This document shows, one piece after another, positions 19,544 to 27,875 of a DNA stretch of 64,000 nucleotides (its first letter is position 1; the number at the start of each line of letters is the position of its first letter). The notes under the pieces were generated by a model. The model was given only the letters and a program-made list of their open reading frames with translations, had not been told where the DNA came from and made no database searches. Made by a program: the position numbers and the translations under genes. The DNA is from Flexivirga oryzae (GTDB lineage: Bacteria > Actinomycetota > Actinomycetes > Actinomycetales > Dermatophilaceae): NCBI RefSeq assembly GCF_014190805.1, contig NZ_JACHVQ010000001.1, positions 2,294,001 to 2,358,000 of the forward strand, written 5' to 3'.

Positions 19544-19613
19544 AAGTGGCCGCCTCCGACAAGGCCACAAACCCGCAATTACGCGCAAACCACGCCACTC
19601 ATACCCAAGTGGC
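19544..19613. promoter_or_regulatory. Candidate MocR operator between the regulator and yczE-like gene
   Basis: The 125-bp divergent gap has AAGTGGC twice in direct orientation (19544-19550 and 19607-19613). The second copy is the right half of a perfect inverted repeat, GCCACT (19594-19599) and AGTGGC (19608-19613), separated by 8 bp. MocR operators often combine direct and inverted copies of one short word, which fits. The site lies about 40 bp before the YczE start. Confidence 0.55.
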
Positions 19614-19651
19614 TCTTTTTACCAAGGCCAGTTGTCGCCATCCTGGATCGG

Positions 19652-20374
19652 GTGAAGCCGACTCTCGCCTCCCTCACCCCGCGCCAGCAACTGCGCGCCG
19701 GCCGGCTGCCGGTGCGGCTCGTGCGCCTCTTCACCGGGCTGACCCTCTACGGGATCGCGATAGCACTCTTCGTGCGTGCCGACCTGGGCCTGGACCCCTG
19801 GGACGTCTTCCACTACGGAGTCGCCCAGCACCTCGGACTCAACCTGGGTACGACGGTCATCCTCGTCAGCATCCCGGTGCTGCTGCTGTGGATCCCGCTG
19901 CGCCAGTGGCCGGGCCTGGGCACGGTCTGCAACGCGATCTGGATCGGCATCGCCACCAATATCGCTCTCGCACTCATCCCGAGCCAGCACTTCATGCCGG
20001 TGCGCGCCGTCATGATGCCGGTCGCCGTCGTGATCGAGGCGATCGGCGGTGCGCTCTACATCGGCAGCCAGCTGGGTCCCGGCCCCCGAGACGGCCTGAT
20101 GACCGGCCTGCACCTGCGCACCGGACTGAGCCTGCGACTCGTCCGCACCTCGATCGAGCTCACCGTGCTCGTGATCGGCTGGCTGCTCGGCGGTGTCGTC
20201 GGCATCGGGACCTTGCTGTTCGCCGTCTCGATCGGCCCGTTGACGCAGTTCTTCCTGCGCCACCTGATCGTCCCGCTGGACGAACCGGTCAGCACGACGC
20301 CGAGTGCACCAGCTCCACGACCCGCGTCAGCGCGTCCGGATCCGTGCTCGGCAGCACCCCGTGCCCGAGGTTGA
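19652..20374 (+). CDS. YczE/YitT-like integral membrane protein
   Basis: 240 residues with about five or six membrane segments. The N-terminal block RLVRLFTGLTLYGIAIALFV followed by RADLGLDPWDVFHYG is diagnostic of the YczE family. Function is not established; in bacilli yczE is controlled by the adjacent MocR regulator YczR. A GTG at 19652 is the start. The last roughly 28 residues (Pro/Ala/Ser-rich) are encoded opposite the 3' end of hemE: the two genes overlap tail to tail by 86 bp. The odd composition of this tail suggests read-through into hemE after the original stop was lost. Confidence 0.85.
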   Translation: MKPTLASLTPRQQLRAGRLPVRLVRLFTGLTLYGIAIALFVRADLGLDPWDVFHYGVAQHLGLNLGTTVILVSIPVLLLWIPLRQWPGLGTVCNAIWIGIATNIALALIPSQHFMPVRAVMMPVAVVIEAIGGALYIGSQLGPGPRDGLMTGLHLRTGLSLRLVRTSIELTVLVIGWLLGGVVGIGTLLFAVSIGPLTQFFLRHLIVPLDEPVSTTPSAPAPRPASARPDPCSAAPRARG

Positions 20375-21332
20375 AGATGTGCCCGCGAGCCGTCGTGCCC
20401 TGGTCGAGGATCTCGCGCACCTTCGCCTCCAGCGGCTCCCACGGCGCGAAGAGCAGCGCCGGGTCGAGGTTGCCCTGCAGGCTGTATGACGCCCCGACGC
20501 GTCGCGCCGCCTCGTCGAGCGGCACCCGGTAGTCGACGCCGACCACGTCGGCGCCCGCCTCCCCGATCGCTGCCAACAGCTCGCCGGTGCCCACCCCGAA
20601 GTGGATCCGGGGGATGTCGAGGTCGGACACGGCCGCGAGGGCGGCGGCCGAGTGCTGCTGCACGAAGCGCCGGTAGTCCGCGAGCGGGAGTGCACCCACC
20701 CACGAATCGAAGAGCTGTATGGCGCTCGCCCCGGCCTCGGCCTGCACTCGCAGGAACGTCCCGGAGATCCGGGCGAGCTTGGCGCACAAGGCATCCCAGA
20801 CATCGGGGGCGCCATACATCAGCGCCTTGGTGTGCTCATGGTTCTTGGACGGACCGCCCTCCACGAGGTAGCTCGCGAGGGTGAACGGCGCGCCGGCGAA
20901 ACCGATCAGCGGTGTCCCGCCGAGCTCGGCCGTGATCAGCCGCACGGACTGCGCGATGTCCTCGATCTGGGCGGCGGAGAGCTCGGGCAGCGCCTCGACG
21001 TCGGCCGCGGTCCGCACCGGGTGCGCGACCACCGGCCCGACGCCCGGCTTGATGTCGACGTCGATGCCCGCGGCGGCGAGCGGCACGACGATGTCGCTGA
21101 AGAAGATCGCGGCATCGACACCGTGCCGGCGCACCGGCTGCAGGGTGATCTCGCAGACCAGCTCCGGCGTGCGGCACGCCTGCAGCATCGGGACGTCGGC
21201 GCGCACCTCGCGATATTCGGGCAGCGACCGTCCCGCCTGGCGCATGAACCACACCGGGGTGTGGGACACGGGCAGGCCGCGGGCGGCGCGCACCAGGTTG
21301 CTGTCGCGGGGGTCGGGAGCGGGAGCAGTCAC
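20289..21332 (-). CDS. hemE: Uroporphyrinogen decarboxylase HemE
   Basis: About 347 residues from the GTG at 21332. HemE removes four carboxyl groups from uroporphyrinogen III to give coproporphyrinogen III, in the cytoplasm. The signature TPVWFMRQAGRSLPEYRE is near the N-terminus; IFFSDIVVPLAAAG and GFAGAPFTLASYLVEG are further family blocks. An ATG-like extension to 21371 would overlap the upstream EamA gene; the GTG leaves a 16-bp gap. It is probably co-transcribed with that gene. Haem synthesis continues in hemY and hemQ after the inserted MocR/YczE segment. Confidence 0.95.
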   Translation of the reverse strand: MTAPAPDPRDSNLVRAARGLPVSHTPVWFMRQAGRSLPEYREVRADVPMLQACRTPELVCEITLQPVRRHGVDAAIFFSDIVVPLAAAGIDVDIKPGVGPVVAHPVRTAADVEALPELSAAQIEDIAQSVRLITAELGGTPLIGFAGAPFTLASYLVEGGPSKNHEHTKALMYGAPDVWDALCAKLARISGTFLRVQAEAGASAIQLFDSWVGALPLADYRRFVQQHSAAALAAVSDLDIPRIHFGVGTGELLAAIGEAGADVVGVDYRVPLDEAARRVGASYSLQGNLDPALLFAPWEPLEAKVREILDQGTTARGHIFNLGHGVLPSTDPDALTRVVELVHSASC

Positions 21333-21348
21333 GTGCTCGATCTTCGCA

Positions 21349-22188
21349 TCACGACACCACGAGCACGACACCCAGCAGCGCGATCGCGACCCCGGCGCCC
21401 TGCACGGGACGCATCCGCTCGTGCAGCACGAACCGCGCGAGCAGCAGGGTCGCCACCGGGTAGAGCGAGGCGAGCACGCTGGCCAGGCTCACCTCCGCGT
21501 GCTGGGAGGCGAGGCCGAAGAGGCCCGCCGCGGCCAGGTCGCCGCAGCCGACGAGGAACAGGCCCGGCAGGTCGCGTCGGCCGGGCGATGCACCGGCGGC
21601 GAGACGCGGCACCAGGCGCCATACCAGCAGCAGTTCGGTCACGCTGACCAGCCGCATCGCCCACAGCGACGCGACGACACCGCCGTCGGCCGCGCGGTGC
21701 AGGCAGTAGAGCGACATGCCGAAACCGAGTGCCGCGCACATCGCGAGCACCACCGGCAGCCGCGAGACGGACCCGGAGAACTCCGGCCCGGCGGCCAGCA
21801 CCGCGCCACCCATGGCGAGCAACAGTCCGACGCCGACGACCGTGGTCAGCGTGTCACCGGTGAGCAACCCGATCACCACCGGGACGACCGCGCCCAGCGA
21901 CGCGATCGGCGACACCACCCCCATCGTCCCGACCGACAGCCCCGCGTACAGACAGGTGAGCGCGGCCGCGTTGGCGACCCCGGAGCCCATCCCCCACAAC
22001 CAGGTGACGCCGTGCGGCCCGCCGGAGGTCAGCAACTGCCCGGCGAACACCACGGACATCACGAGCAGCGACCCGACCTGCGAGGCAGCGACCACCCGCA
22101 CCGGCGCGAGCCGCTTGCTGAACAGGCCGCCGCCGAAGTCCGCCGAGCCCCACACGACGCTCGAGGCGAGCGCCAGCAAGGCACCCAT
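21349..22188 (-). CDS. EamA/DMT-family transporter
   Basis: 279 residues with about ten hydrophobic segments, in two similar halves as expected for drug/metabolite transporters. It starts MGALLALASSVVWGSADFGGG, a typical first EamA helix. The final helix VQGAGVAIALLGVVLVVS ends at the stop. The ATG at 22188 is chosen because longer in-frame starts (to 22344) give a basic, non-hydrophobic leader overlapping the divergent DUF3000 promoter. Substrate unknown. It precedes hemE by 16 bp on the same strand, so it may be the first gene of a two-gene operon. Confidence 0.82.
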   Translation of the reverse strand: MGALLALASSVVWGSADFGGGLFSKRLAPVRVVAASQVGSLLVMSVVFAGQLLTSGGPHGVTWLWGMGSGVANAAALTCLYAGLSVGTMGVVSPIASLGAVVPVVIGLLTGDTLTTVVGVGLLLAMGGAVLAAGPEFSGSVSRLPVVLAMCAALGFGMSLYCLHRAADGGVVASLWAMRLVSVTELLLVWRLVPRLAAGASPGRRDLPGLFLVGCGDLAAAGLFGLASQHAEVSLASVLASLYPVATLLLARFVLHERMRPVQGAGVAIALLGVVLVVS

Positions 22189-22301
22189 CAGCCCGCCGTC
22201 CCACTCGCCATCGGGGCATCGTCGCACGACCCGTAGGCACCGGATCGGTCGGTATGGCGACCCGCCGCGCCGAGTTCCAGCGATCGAAGGCTTGTACGAC
22301 C

Positions 22302-22307
22302 TAGTCT
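22302..22307 (+). promoter_or_regulatory. Candidate -10 box for the DUF3000 gene (leaderless)
   Basis: TAGTCT at 22302-22307 fits the actinobacterial TANNNT -10 pattern. A start of transcription about 7 bases later would fall next to the GTG codons at 22310 and 22316, and no Shine-Dalgarno sequence is visible. A leaderless mRNA is therefore likely, but no good -35 box is seen. Confidence 0.4.
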
Positions 22308-22315
22308 TGGTGGCT

Positions 22316-22903
22316 GTGGGTACACAAGACCTTGGCGGGGCCACCGCTCCGGAGTTCCAGCAAGCGGTTCGCGCGTTGCAGAACGTGCGGCTGCGGCCGG
22401 AGATCCGGCTGACCGAAGTGCCCGCACCCGGCCGGATCGCCCCCTATTCACTGGCCATGACCGCCGACGTGTGCAGCACCATCGGCTCGGAGGAGACCGA
22501 GCTGGCCACCGGCCGGTTCGTCGTCCTGCACGACCCGAACTTCCCCGAGCCGTGGGAGGGTTCGTGGCGCCTGGTCACCTTCGTGCGCGCCGAGCTCGAG
22601 CCCGAGACCGGCGCCGACCCGCTGCTCGGACAGGTCGGCTGGAGCTGGCTGACCGACTGCCTGCGCGAGGCCGGTGCGGAGTTCCGCGCCGAGGCCGGCA
22701 CGGTGACGCGGGTGCTCTCGGAGGGTTTCGGTTCGCTGGCCGAGGACGGCAACACCGTCGAGATCGAGATCCGGGCGTCCTGGACACCCAAGGGCCCCAA
22801 TCTGGGCACGCAGCTTGCGGCGTGGGCCGACCTGTTGTCGACCGTCGCCGGCCTTCCGCCGCTGCCGGAGGGCGTCGTCGCCCTGCCGGGGCAGCGCCGA
22901 TGA
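22316..22903 (+). CDS. DUF3000 family protein
   Basis: 195 residues from the GTG at 22316 (VGTQDLGGATAPEFQ); a GTG two codons upstream is equally possible. No signal peptide or membrane segment. The conserved blocks RPEIRLTEVPAPGRIAPYSL and GRFVVLHDPNFPEPWEG define the actinobacterial DUF3000 family, whose function is unknown. The gene overlaps the RNase D-like gene by ATGA, and the pair is conserved across actinobacteria, which suggests a linked role, perhaps in RNA metabolism (inference). Confidence 0.9.
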   Translation: MGTQDLGGATAPEFQQAVRALQNVRLRPEIRLTEVPAPGRIAPYSLAMTADVCSTIGSEETELATGRFVVLHDPNFPEPWEGSWRLVTFVRAELEPETGADPLLGQVGWSWLTDCLREAGAEFRAEAGTVTRVLSEGFGSLAEDGNTVEIEIRASWTPKGPNLGTQLAAWADLLSTVAGLPPLPEGVVALPGQRR

Positions 22904-24189
22904 CGGAAGCAGCCGAGTCCGACCAGCCCACACCGGATTACCCGGTCCTGGCGAGCCCCGCCGACGGCATACCCGACGTCATCGCCGACGAACGCGCGCT
23001 GCAGCGCGCCGCCGACGCGATCGCCGCAGCCGACGGCCCGGTAGCGCTCGACGCCGAGCGCGCCGCCGGCTACCGCTACGGCAGCCGTGCCTACCTGGTG
23101 CAGCTGCGCCGCGAGGGCGCCGGCAGTTTCCTCATCGACCCGGTCGCGCTGCCCGACCTCGCCCCGTTGCAGGACGCGGTCGGCGACGCCGAATGGGTGT
23201 TGCACGCCGCCACCCAGGACCTGCCGTGCCTCACCGAGCTGGGCATGCACCCACACGCACTGTTCGACACCGAGCTCGGCTCGCGGCTCGCCGGGCTCCC
23301 CCGGGTCGGCCTGGCCGCGGTGGTCGAGCACTACCTGGGCATCACCCTCGCCAAGGAGCACTCGGCCGTCGACTGGTCGACGCGTCCCCTGCCCGAGCCG
23401 TGGCTGACGTATGCCGCCCTCGACGTGGAGGTGCTCGTCCAGGTCCGGGACAGGCTGCGTGCCGACCTGGAGCAGCAGGGCAAGCTCGACTGGGCGCTGC
23501 AGGAGTTCTCGGCGTTGACCTCGTTCACCGGGCCGCCGCAACGCACCGATCCGTGGCGCCGCACCTCCGGGATGCACCGCATCCGCGACAAGCGGGCCAT
23601 CGCGCGCGTGCGCGAACTCTGGCTGACGCGTGACGCGATCGCGGAGGAGCACGACACGGCCCCCGGCCGGATCCTGCCGGACGCCACGATCGTCGAGTTG
23701 GCCAACACCGCGCCGCGCGATCTCGAGGGTGTCCGCAAGGCGGCCGGCGGCCTGCGTGGCGCATCCCGCAGCCGGCTGCGGATCGCCGAGCGCGGGCTGA
23801 ACCGGTATGCCGACCGCTGGCTCGATGCGATCATCCGCGTGGCCGCGATGGGCACCGCGCAGTTGCCGCCGGCGACCGTTCGCAGCGACGCGCCCCCGCC
23901 GCAGCGCACCTGGGCGGACCGCAACCCGGAGGCCGCCGCCCGGCTCGGCTTCGTCCGGGCCCGACTCGGTGATTTCGCCGATGCCCACAACGTCCCGCTG
24001 GAGAACCTCATCACACCCGACACGCTTCGCCGTGTCTTGTGGACCCCTCCGAAGACGTTCGACGACAACGGGATTCGCGCGCGACTGGCGGAGCTCGGGG
24101 CACGCCCGTGGCAGATCGACCTCGCCGCCCCGCTGATCCTGCAGGCGCCGATGGAGCTGCCACCGGAGACCCCTGTTACTGGCGAGTAA
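22900..24189 (+). CDS. RNase D-like 3'-5' exoribonuclease with HRDC domain
   Basis: 429 residues. The DEDD exonuclease domain (about 40-215) shows ALDAERAAGYRYGSRAYLVQL (D and E of motif I), HAATQDLPCL (motif II) and YAALDVEVL (motif III, DEDDy type). An HRDC domain follows near 245-325 with RDKRAIARVRELW, then a second helical region. The enzyme probably trims 3' ends of stable RNAs. ATG at 22900 overlaps the DUF3000 stop (ATGA), indicating translational coupling. Confidence 0.9.
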   Translation: MTEAAESDQPTPDYPVLASPADGIPDVIADERALQRAADAIAAADGPVALDAERAAGYRYGSRAYLVQLRREGAGSFLIDPVALPDLAPLQDAVGDAEWVLHAATQDLPCLTELGMHPHALFDTELGSRLAGLPRVGLAAVVEHYLGITLAKEHSAVDWSTRPLPEPWLTYAALDVEVLVQVRDRLRADLEQQGKLDWALQEFSALTSFTGPPQRTDPWRRTSGMHRIRDKRAIARVRELWLTRDAIAEEHDTAPGRILPDATIVELANTAPRDLEGVRKAAGGLRGASRSRLRIAERGLNRYADRWLDAIIRVAAMGTAQLPPATVRSDAPPPQRTWADRNPEAAARLGFVRARLGDFADAHNVPLENLITPDTLRRVLWTPPKTFDDNGIRARLAELGARPWQIDLAAPLILQAPMELPPETPVTGE

Positions 24190-24241
24190 CAACGCGGGTT
24201 AGAGTCGACGCTGTCAACTCGTCTCACCTTCGGGAGGCACC

Positions 24242-25468
24242 GTGCCCCGCACGCTCTCTGAGGTCGTCTTCGTCGACGGTGTCCGCACACCGTTCGGCAA
24301 GGCCGGGGAGAAGGGCATCTACGCCCAGACCCGCGCCGACGACCTGGTCATCAAATGCATCCGTGAACTTCTCCGTCGCCAGCCCGACCTCGACCCGGCC
24401 AAGGTCGAGGAGGTCGCGATCGCCGCCACGACCCAGATCGGCGACCAGGGCCTGACCCTCGGCCGGGTGGCCGGCCTGCTCGCGGGCCTGCCCAAGTCCA
24501 CGCCCGGCTACTCGATCGACCGCATGTGCGCCGGTGCGATGACCGCGGTGACCAACACCGCGTCGAGCATCGCGTTCGGTGCCTACGACATCGCGATCGC
24601 CGGCGGCGTCGAGCACATGGGCCGCCACCCGATGGGTGAAGGTGTCGACCCCAACCCCCGGATCATCGCCGAGAAGCTCGTCGACCCGTCCGCCCTCGTC
24701 ATGGGCGAGACCGCCGAGAACCTGCACGACCGGTTCCCGGAGATCACCAAGGAACGCTGCGACGCGTTCGCCGTCGGCAGCCAGGACAAGCTGGCCAAGG
24801 CGTATGCCGACGGCAAGATCCAGCCCGACCTGGTGCCGGTGGCCACCCGGCACGCCGAGAAGGGCTGGGGACTGGCCACCGTCGACGAACCACCGCGCCC
24901 CGGCACGACCGTCGACGACCTGGCCCAGCTGAAGACCCCGTTCCGCCCGCACGGCAACGTGACCGCGGGCAACGCCGCCGGTCTCAACGACGGCGCCACC
25001 GCGTGCCTGCTCGCGTCCGAGCGGGCCGCCACCGAGCTCGGCCTGCCGGTCGCGATGCGGTTGGTCAACTACGCGTTCGTCGGCGTCGAGCCGGAGGTCA
25101 TGGGCATCGGCCCGGTCCCGGCGACCGAGAAGGCCCTGGAGCACGCCGGTCTCGACATCAGCGACATCGGGCTGTTCGAGCTCAACGAGGCGTTCGCCGT
25201 ACAGGTGCTGGCCTTCCTGGACCACTTCGGCATCGCCGACGACGATCCGCGGGTCAACCTGTATGGCGGGGCCATCGCCACCGGTCACCCGCTGGCCTCC
25301 TCGGGCGTGCGCCTGATGACCCAGCTGTCCCGGCAGTTCGCCGAGCACCCCGAGGTCCGCTACGGCCTGACCGCGATGTGCATCGGCATCGGCATGGGCG
25401 GCGCGGTCATCTGGGAGAACCCGCACCACCAGGACTACGTCAGCAGCATCAGCGAAGGAGCCGCGTGA
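24242..25468 (+). CDS. fadA: Acetyl-CoA C-acyltransferase (thiolase), FadA-type
   Basis: 408 residues. It performs the last, thiolytic step of fatty-acid beta-oxidation. The nucleophilic Cys near 96 is in DRMCAGAMTA; the C-terminal His and Cys lie in GGAIATGHPLASSGVR and MCIGIGMGGAVIWE. A GTG start is preceded by GGGAGG at 24231-24236. Its stop overlaps the start of fadB (TGATG), so the two subunits of the oxidation complex are coupled. Confidence 0.95.
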   Translation: MPRTLSEVVFVDGVRTPFGKAGEKGIYAQTRADDLVIKCIRELLRRQPDLDPAKVEEVAIAATTQIGDQGLTLGRVAGLLAGLPKSTPGYSIDRMCAGAMTAVTNTASSIAFGAYDIAIAGGVEHMGRHPMGEGVDPNPRIIAEKLVDPSALVMGETAENLHDRFPEITKERCDAFAVGSQDKLAKAYADGKIQPDLVPVATRHAEKGWGLATVDEPPRPGTTVDDLAQLKTPFRPHGNVTAGNAAGLNDGATACLLASERAATELGLPVAMRLVNYAFVGVEPEVMGIGPVPATEKALEHAGLDISDIGLFELNEAFAVQVLAFLDHFGIADDDPRVNLYGGAIATGHPLASSGVRLMTQLSRQFAEHPEVRYGLTAMCIGIGMGGAVIWENPHHQDYVSSISEGAA

Positions 25469-27579
25469 TGACCGACACCGCAACACGCCCCCAGATCGAC
25501 GAGGTCGTCACCCACGCGCACGTCCAGGATGTCGAACTCCCCGGCGGCGCAGGCACGTTCGCGCTCATCACGCTCGACAACGGCTTCGACCACACCAAGC
25601 CCAACTCGTTCGGACCCGGCGGGCTCGCCGAGCTGAGCAGTGTGCTCGACACGCTCACCGAGCGTGCGGGCAAGGGCGAGCTCGTCGGCGTCGGCATCAC
25701 CGGCAAGCCGTTCATCTTCGCCGTCGGCGCCGACATCACCGGCATCCCGTCGATCACCGGCCGTGACCAGGCACTGGAGATCGCCCGCGCCGGACACGAC
25801 ACGTTCAGCAAGATCTCCGCCCTGTCGGTGCCCACGTTCGGCTTCATCAACGGCGCGTCGATGGGCGGCGGTGTCGAGATCGCCCTGTATGCCGACTACC
25901 GCACCATCTCCTCCGACGTGCCGGCCTACGCGCTGCCGGAGTGCTTCCTCGGCCTGGTCCCGGGCTGGGGCGGCACCTACCTGGTGCCGAACCTGATCGG
26001 CACCGAGAAGGCCGCGCAGCTGATCATCAAGAACCCGTTGTCGCAGAACCGGATGATCAAGGGCACGGACGCCCATCAGCTCGGGCTGGCCGACCGGCTG
26101 CTGCAGCCGGTGACCTTCCTGGAGGACTCGCTCGCCTTCGCCGCCCGGGTCATCACCGGTGCGGAGAAGGTCGAGCGGGTCGCGGTCGACACCTCCGAGG
26201 ACGGCTGGAACGGTCCGCTGGACAAGGCACAGGCCGAGGCGGACGCGAAGACCGGCAAGGCGGCGCCTGCGCCGTACAAGGCCATCGAGCTGATGCGTGC
26301 GGCACGCACCGCGAGCCGCGAGAACGCCTTCGAGGCCGAGAACCAGGCGCTGGCCGACCTGATCATGACCGACGAGCTGCGCGCCGGGCTGTACGCCTTC
26401 AACCTGGTGCAGAAGCGCGCCAAGCGACCCGCTGGGGCGCCGGACAAGGCGCTGGCCCGCACGGTGACCAAGGTGGGCGTGGTCGGCGCCGGCCTGATGG
26501 CCAGCCAGATGGCGCTGCTGTTCGCGCGCCGGCTCAAGGTGCCGGTGATCCTCACCGACCTGGACCAGGAGCGCGTCGACAAGGGCGTCGCGTACACGCA
26601 CGGCGAGATCGACAAGCTGCTCGTCAAGGGCCGGCTGTCCCAGGACGGCGCGAACCGGCTCAAGGCCCTGGTCACCGGATCGACCAGCAAGGACGGCTTC
26701 GCCGACGCCGACTTCGTGATCGAGGCGGTCTTCGAGGAGATGTCGGTCAAGAAGCAGGTCTTCGCCGAGGTCGAGGCCGTCGTCACCGCCGAGTGCGTGC
26801 TGGCGACCAACACCTCGTCGCTGGACATCACCGAGATGGCGTCGGAGCTGCAACACCCCGAGCGGGTCGTCGGCTTCCACTTCTTCAACCCGGTCGCGGT
26901 CATGCCACTGCTGGAGATCATCCGCGGCGACCGGACCGACGACCCGACCCTGGCGACGGCGTTCGCCACCTCGCGCGGGCTGGGCAAGACCAGCATCCTG
27001 GTCAAGAACAGCCCGTCGTTCGTGGTGAACCGGCTGCTCGGGCGGTTCATGGGCGACGCCGGCCGCATCGTCGACGAGGGCACCCCGATGGAGGTCGTCG
27101 AGCGGGCGTTCGCCGGGCTGACGCCGATGCCGCCGTTCATGCTGATCAGCCTGGTCGGGCCGGCGATCGCGCTGCACAACAGCGAGACCCTCGCGAAGGC
27201 GTTCCCCGACCGGTTCCACGTCTCACCCAACCTGGCGAAGATCGTGGCGGCCAAGATCCCGAGCTTCTACGGCAGCGACGGTGCCCTCGACCCGAAGGCG
27301 CTCGAACTGTTCGAGGCGCCGGAGTCACCCGTCGTGCTCACCGCCGAGCAGGTGCGCACCCGCGCGCTGGAGTCACTGGCCGACGAGGTGCGCCGGATGC
27401 TCGACGAGGGAGTCGTGCAGGCAGCCGAGGACATCGACCTGGCGATGATCACCGGTGCAGGTTTCCCGTTCTGGAACGGCGGCGTCACCCCGCTGCTGGA
27501 CCGGACGGGCATCAGTGAGCAGGTGACCGGCACCCGGTTCCTCGCTCCAGGCGTTGCCTCCGTGGTCCGATCGAGCTGA
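25468..27579 (+). CDS. fadB: Enoyl-CoA hydratase/3-hydroxyacyl-CoA dehydrogenase, FadB-type
   Basis: 703 residues, the bifunctional alpha subunit of beta-oxidation. The hydratase domain (about 1-310) has the oxyanion-hole block GFINGASMGGGVEIAL and the catalytic region PECFLGLVPGWGGTYLV. The dehydrogenase domain begins near 337 with the NAD-binding motif VGVVGAGLMASQMAL and contains GFHFFNPVAVMPLLEI. The ATG at 25468 overlaps the fadA stop; GAAGGAG lies 7 bases before it. The TGA stop at 27577-27579 sits at the very edge of the downstream repeat cluster. Confidence 0.95.
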   Translation: MTDTATRPQIDEVVTHAHVQDVELPGGAGTFALITLDNGFDHTKPNSFGPGGLAELSSVLDTLTERAGKGELVGVGITGKPFIFAVGADITGIPSITGRDQALEIARAGHDTFSKISALSVPTFGFINGASMGGGVEIALYADYRTISSDVPAYALPECFLGLVPGWGGTYLVPNLIGTEKAAQLIIKNPLSQNRMIKGTDAHQLGLADRLLQPVTFLEDSLAFAARVITGAEKVERVAVDTSEDGWNGPLDKAQAEADAKTGKAAPAPYKAIELMRAARTASRENAFEAENQALADLIMTDELRAGLYAFNLVQKRAKRPAGAPDKALARTVTKVGVVGAGLMASQMALLFARRLKVPVILTDLDQERVDKGVAYTHGEIDKLLVKGRLSQDGANRLKALVTGSTSKDGFADADFVIEAVFEEMSVKKQVFAEVEAVVTAECVLATNTSSLDITEMASELQHPERVVGFHFFNPVAVMPLLEIIRGDRTDDPTLATAFATSRGLGKTSILVKNSPSFVVNRLLGRFMGDAGRIVDEGTPMEVVERAFAGLTPMPPFMLISLVGPAIALHNSETLAKAFPDRFHVSPNLAKIVAAKIPSFYGSDGALDPKALELFEAPESPVVLTAEQVRTRALESLADEVRRMLDEGVVQAAEDIDLAMITGAGFPFWNGGVTPLLDRTGISEQVTGTRFLAPGVASVVRSS

Positions 27580-27774
27580 TCGAGTAGCGGCGCTCCGCGC
27601 GAGCTTGCGAGCCGGAGCGCCGCGTATCGAGACCCGCACGAGCTGGTCGAGTAGCGAGGTACGAGCGTATCGAGACCCCGCACGAGCTGGTCGAGTAGCG
27701 AGGTACGAGCGTATCGAGACCCCGCACGAGCTGGTCGAGTAGCGAGGTACGAGCGTATCGAGACCCCGCACGAC
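27579..27774. repeat. Cluster of four GGTCGAGTAGCG...CGTATCGAGACC repeats, three in 44-bp tandem
   Basis: The first copy (27579-27634) has a longer inner hairpin with CGGCGCTCCG and CGGAGCGCCG as arms. Three near-identical copies follow with an exact 44-bp period (anchor words at 27661, 27705 and 27749). Each copy carries GTCGAGTAGCG at one end and CGTATCGAGACC at the other, which can partly pair. The cluster fills the gap after fadB. Related copies occur inside coding regions at 37785 and 54184. Confidence 0.85.
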
Positions 27775-27802
27775 ATACCACGAGGTGTTCAATTTCGCCA
27801 CC

Positions 27803-27847
27803 GAAATGGGCCCTGTGACGCGAATCGCGTGTCGCGGGGCCCATTTC
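27803..27847. promoter_or_regulatory. Nested perfect dyad upstream of the XRE-MurA gene
   Basis: Outer arms GAAATGGGCCC (27803-27813) and GGGCCCATTTC (27837-27847) are perfect over 11 bp. Centred between them is a second palindrome, ACGCGA-A-TCGCGT (27818-27830). The right arm ends 16 bp before the candidate -10 box. Because the downstream gene has its own DNA-binding domain, an autoregulatory operator is plausible. A terminator for fadB is the alternative. Confidence 0.65.
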
Positions 27848-27863
27848 AATCTCATATGTGAGC

Positions 27864-27869
27864 TACACT
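27864..27869 (+). promoter_or_regulatory. Candidate -10 box for the XRE-MurA gene (leaderless)
   Basis: TACACT at 27864-27869 lies 6 bp before the ATG at 27876, which would place the transcript start at or next to the start codon. No Shine-Dalgarno sequence is present. The -35 region would overlap the right arm of the dyad at 27837-27847, so a protein bound there would block this promoter. Confidence 0.5.
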
Positions 27870-27875
27870 CGCGGA

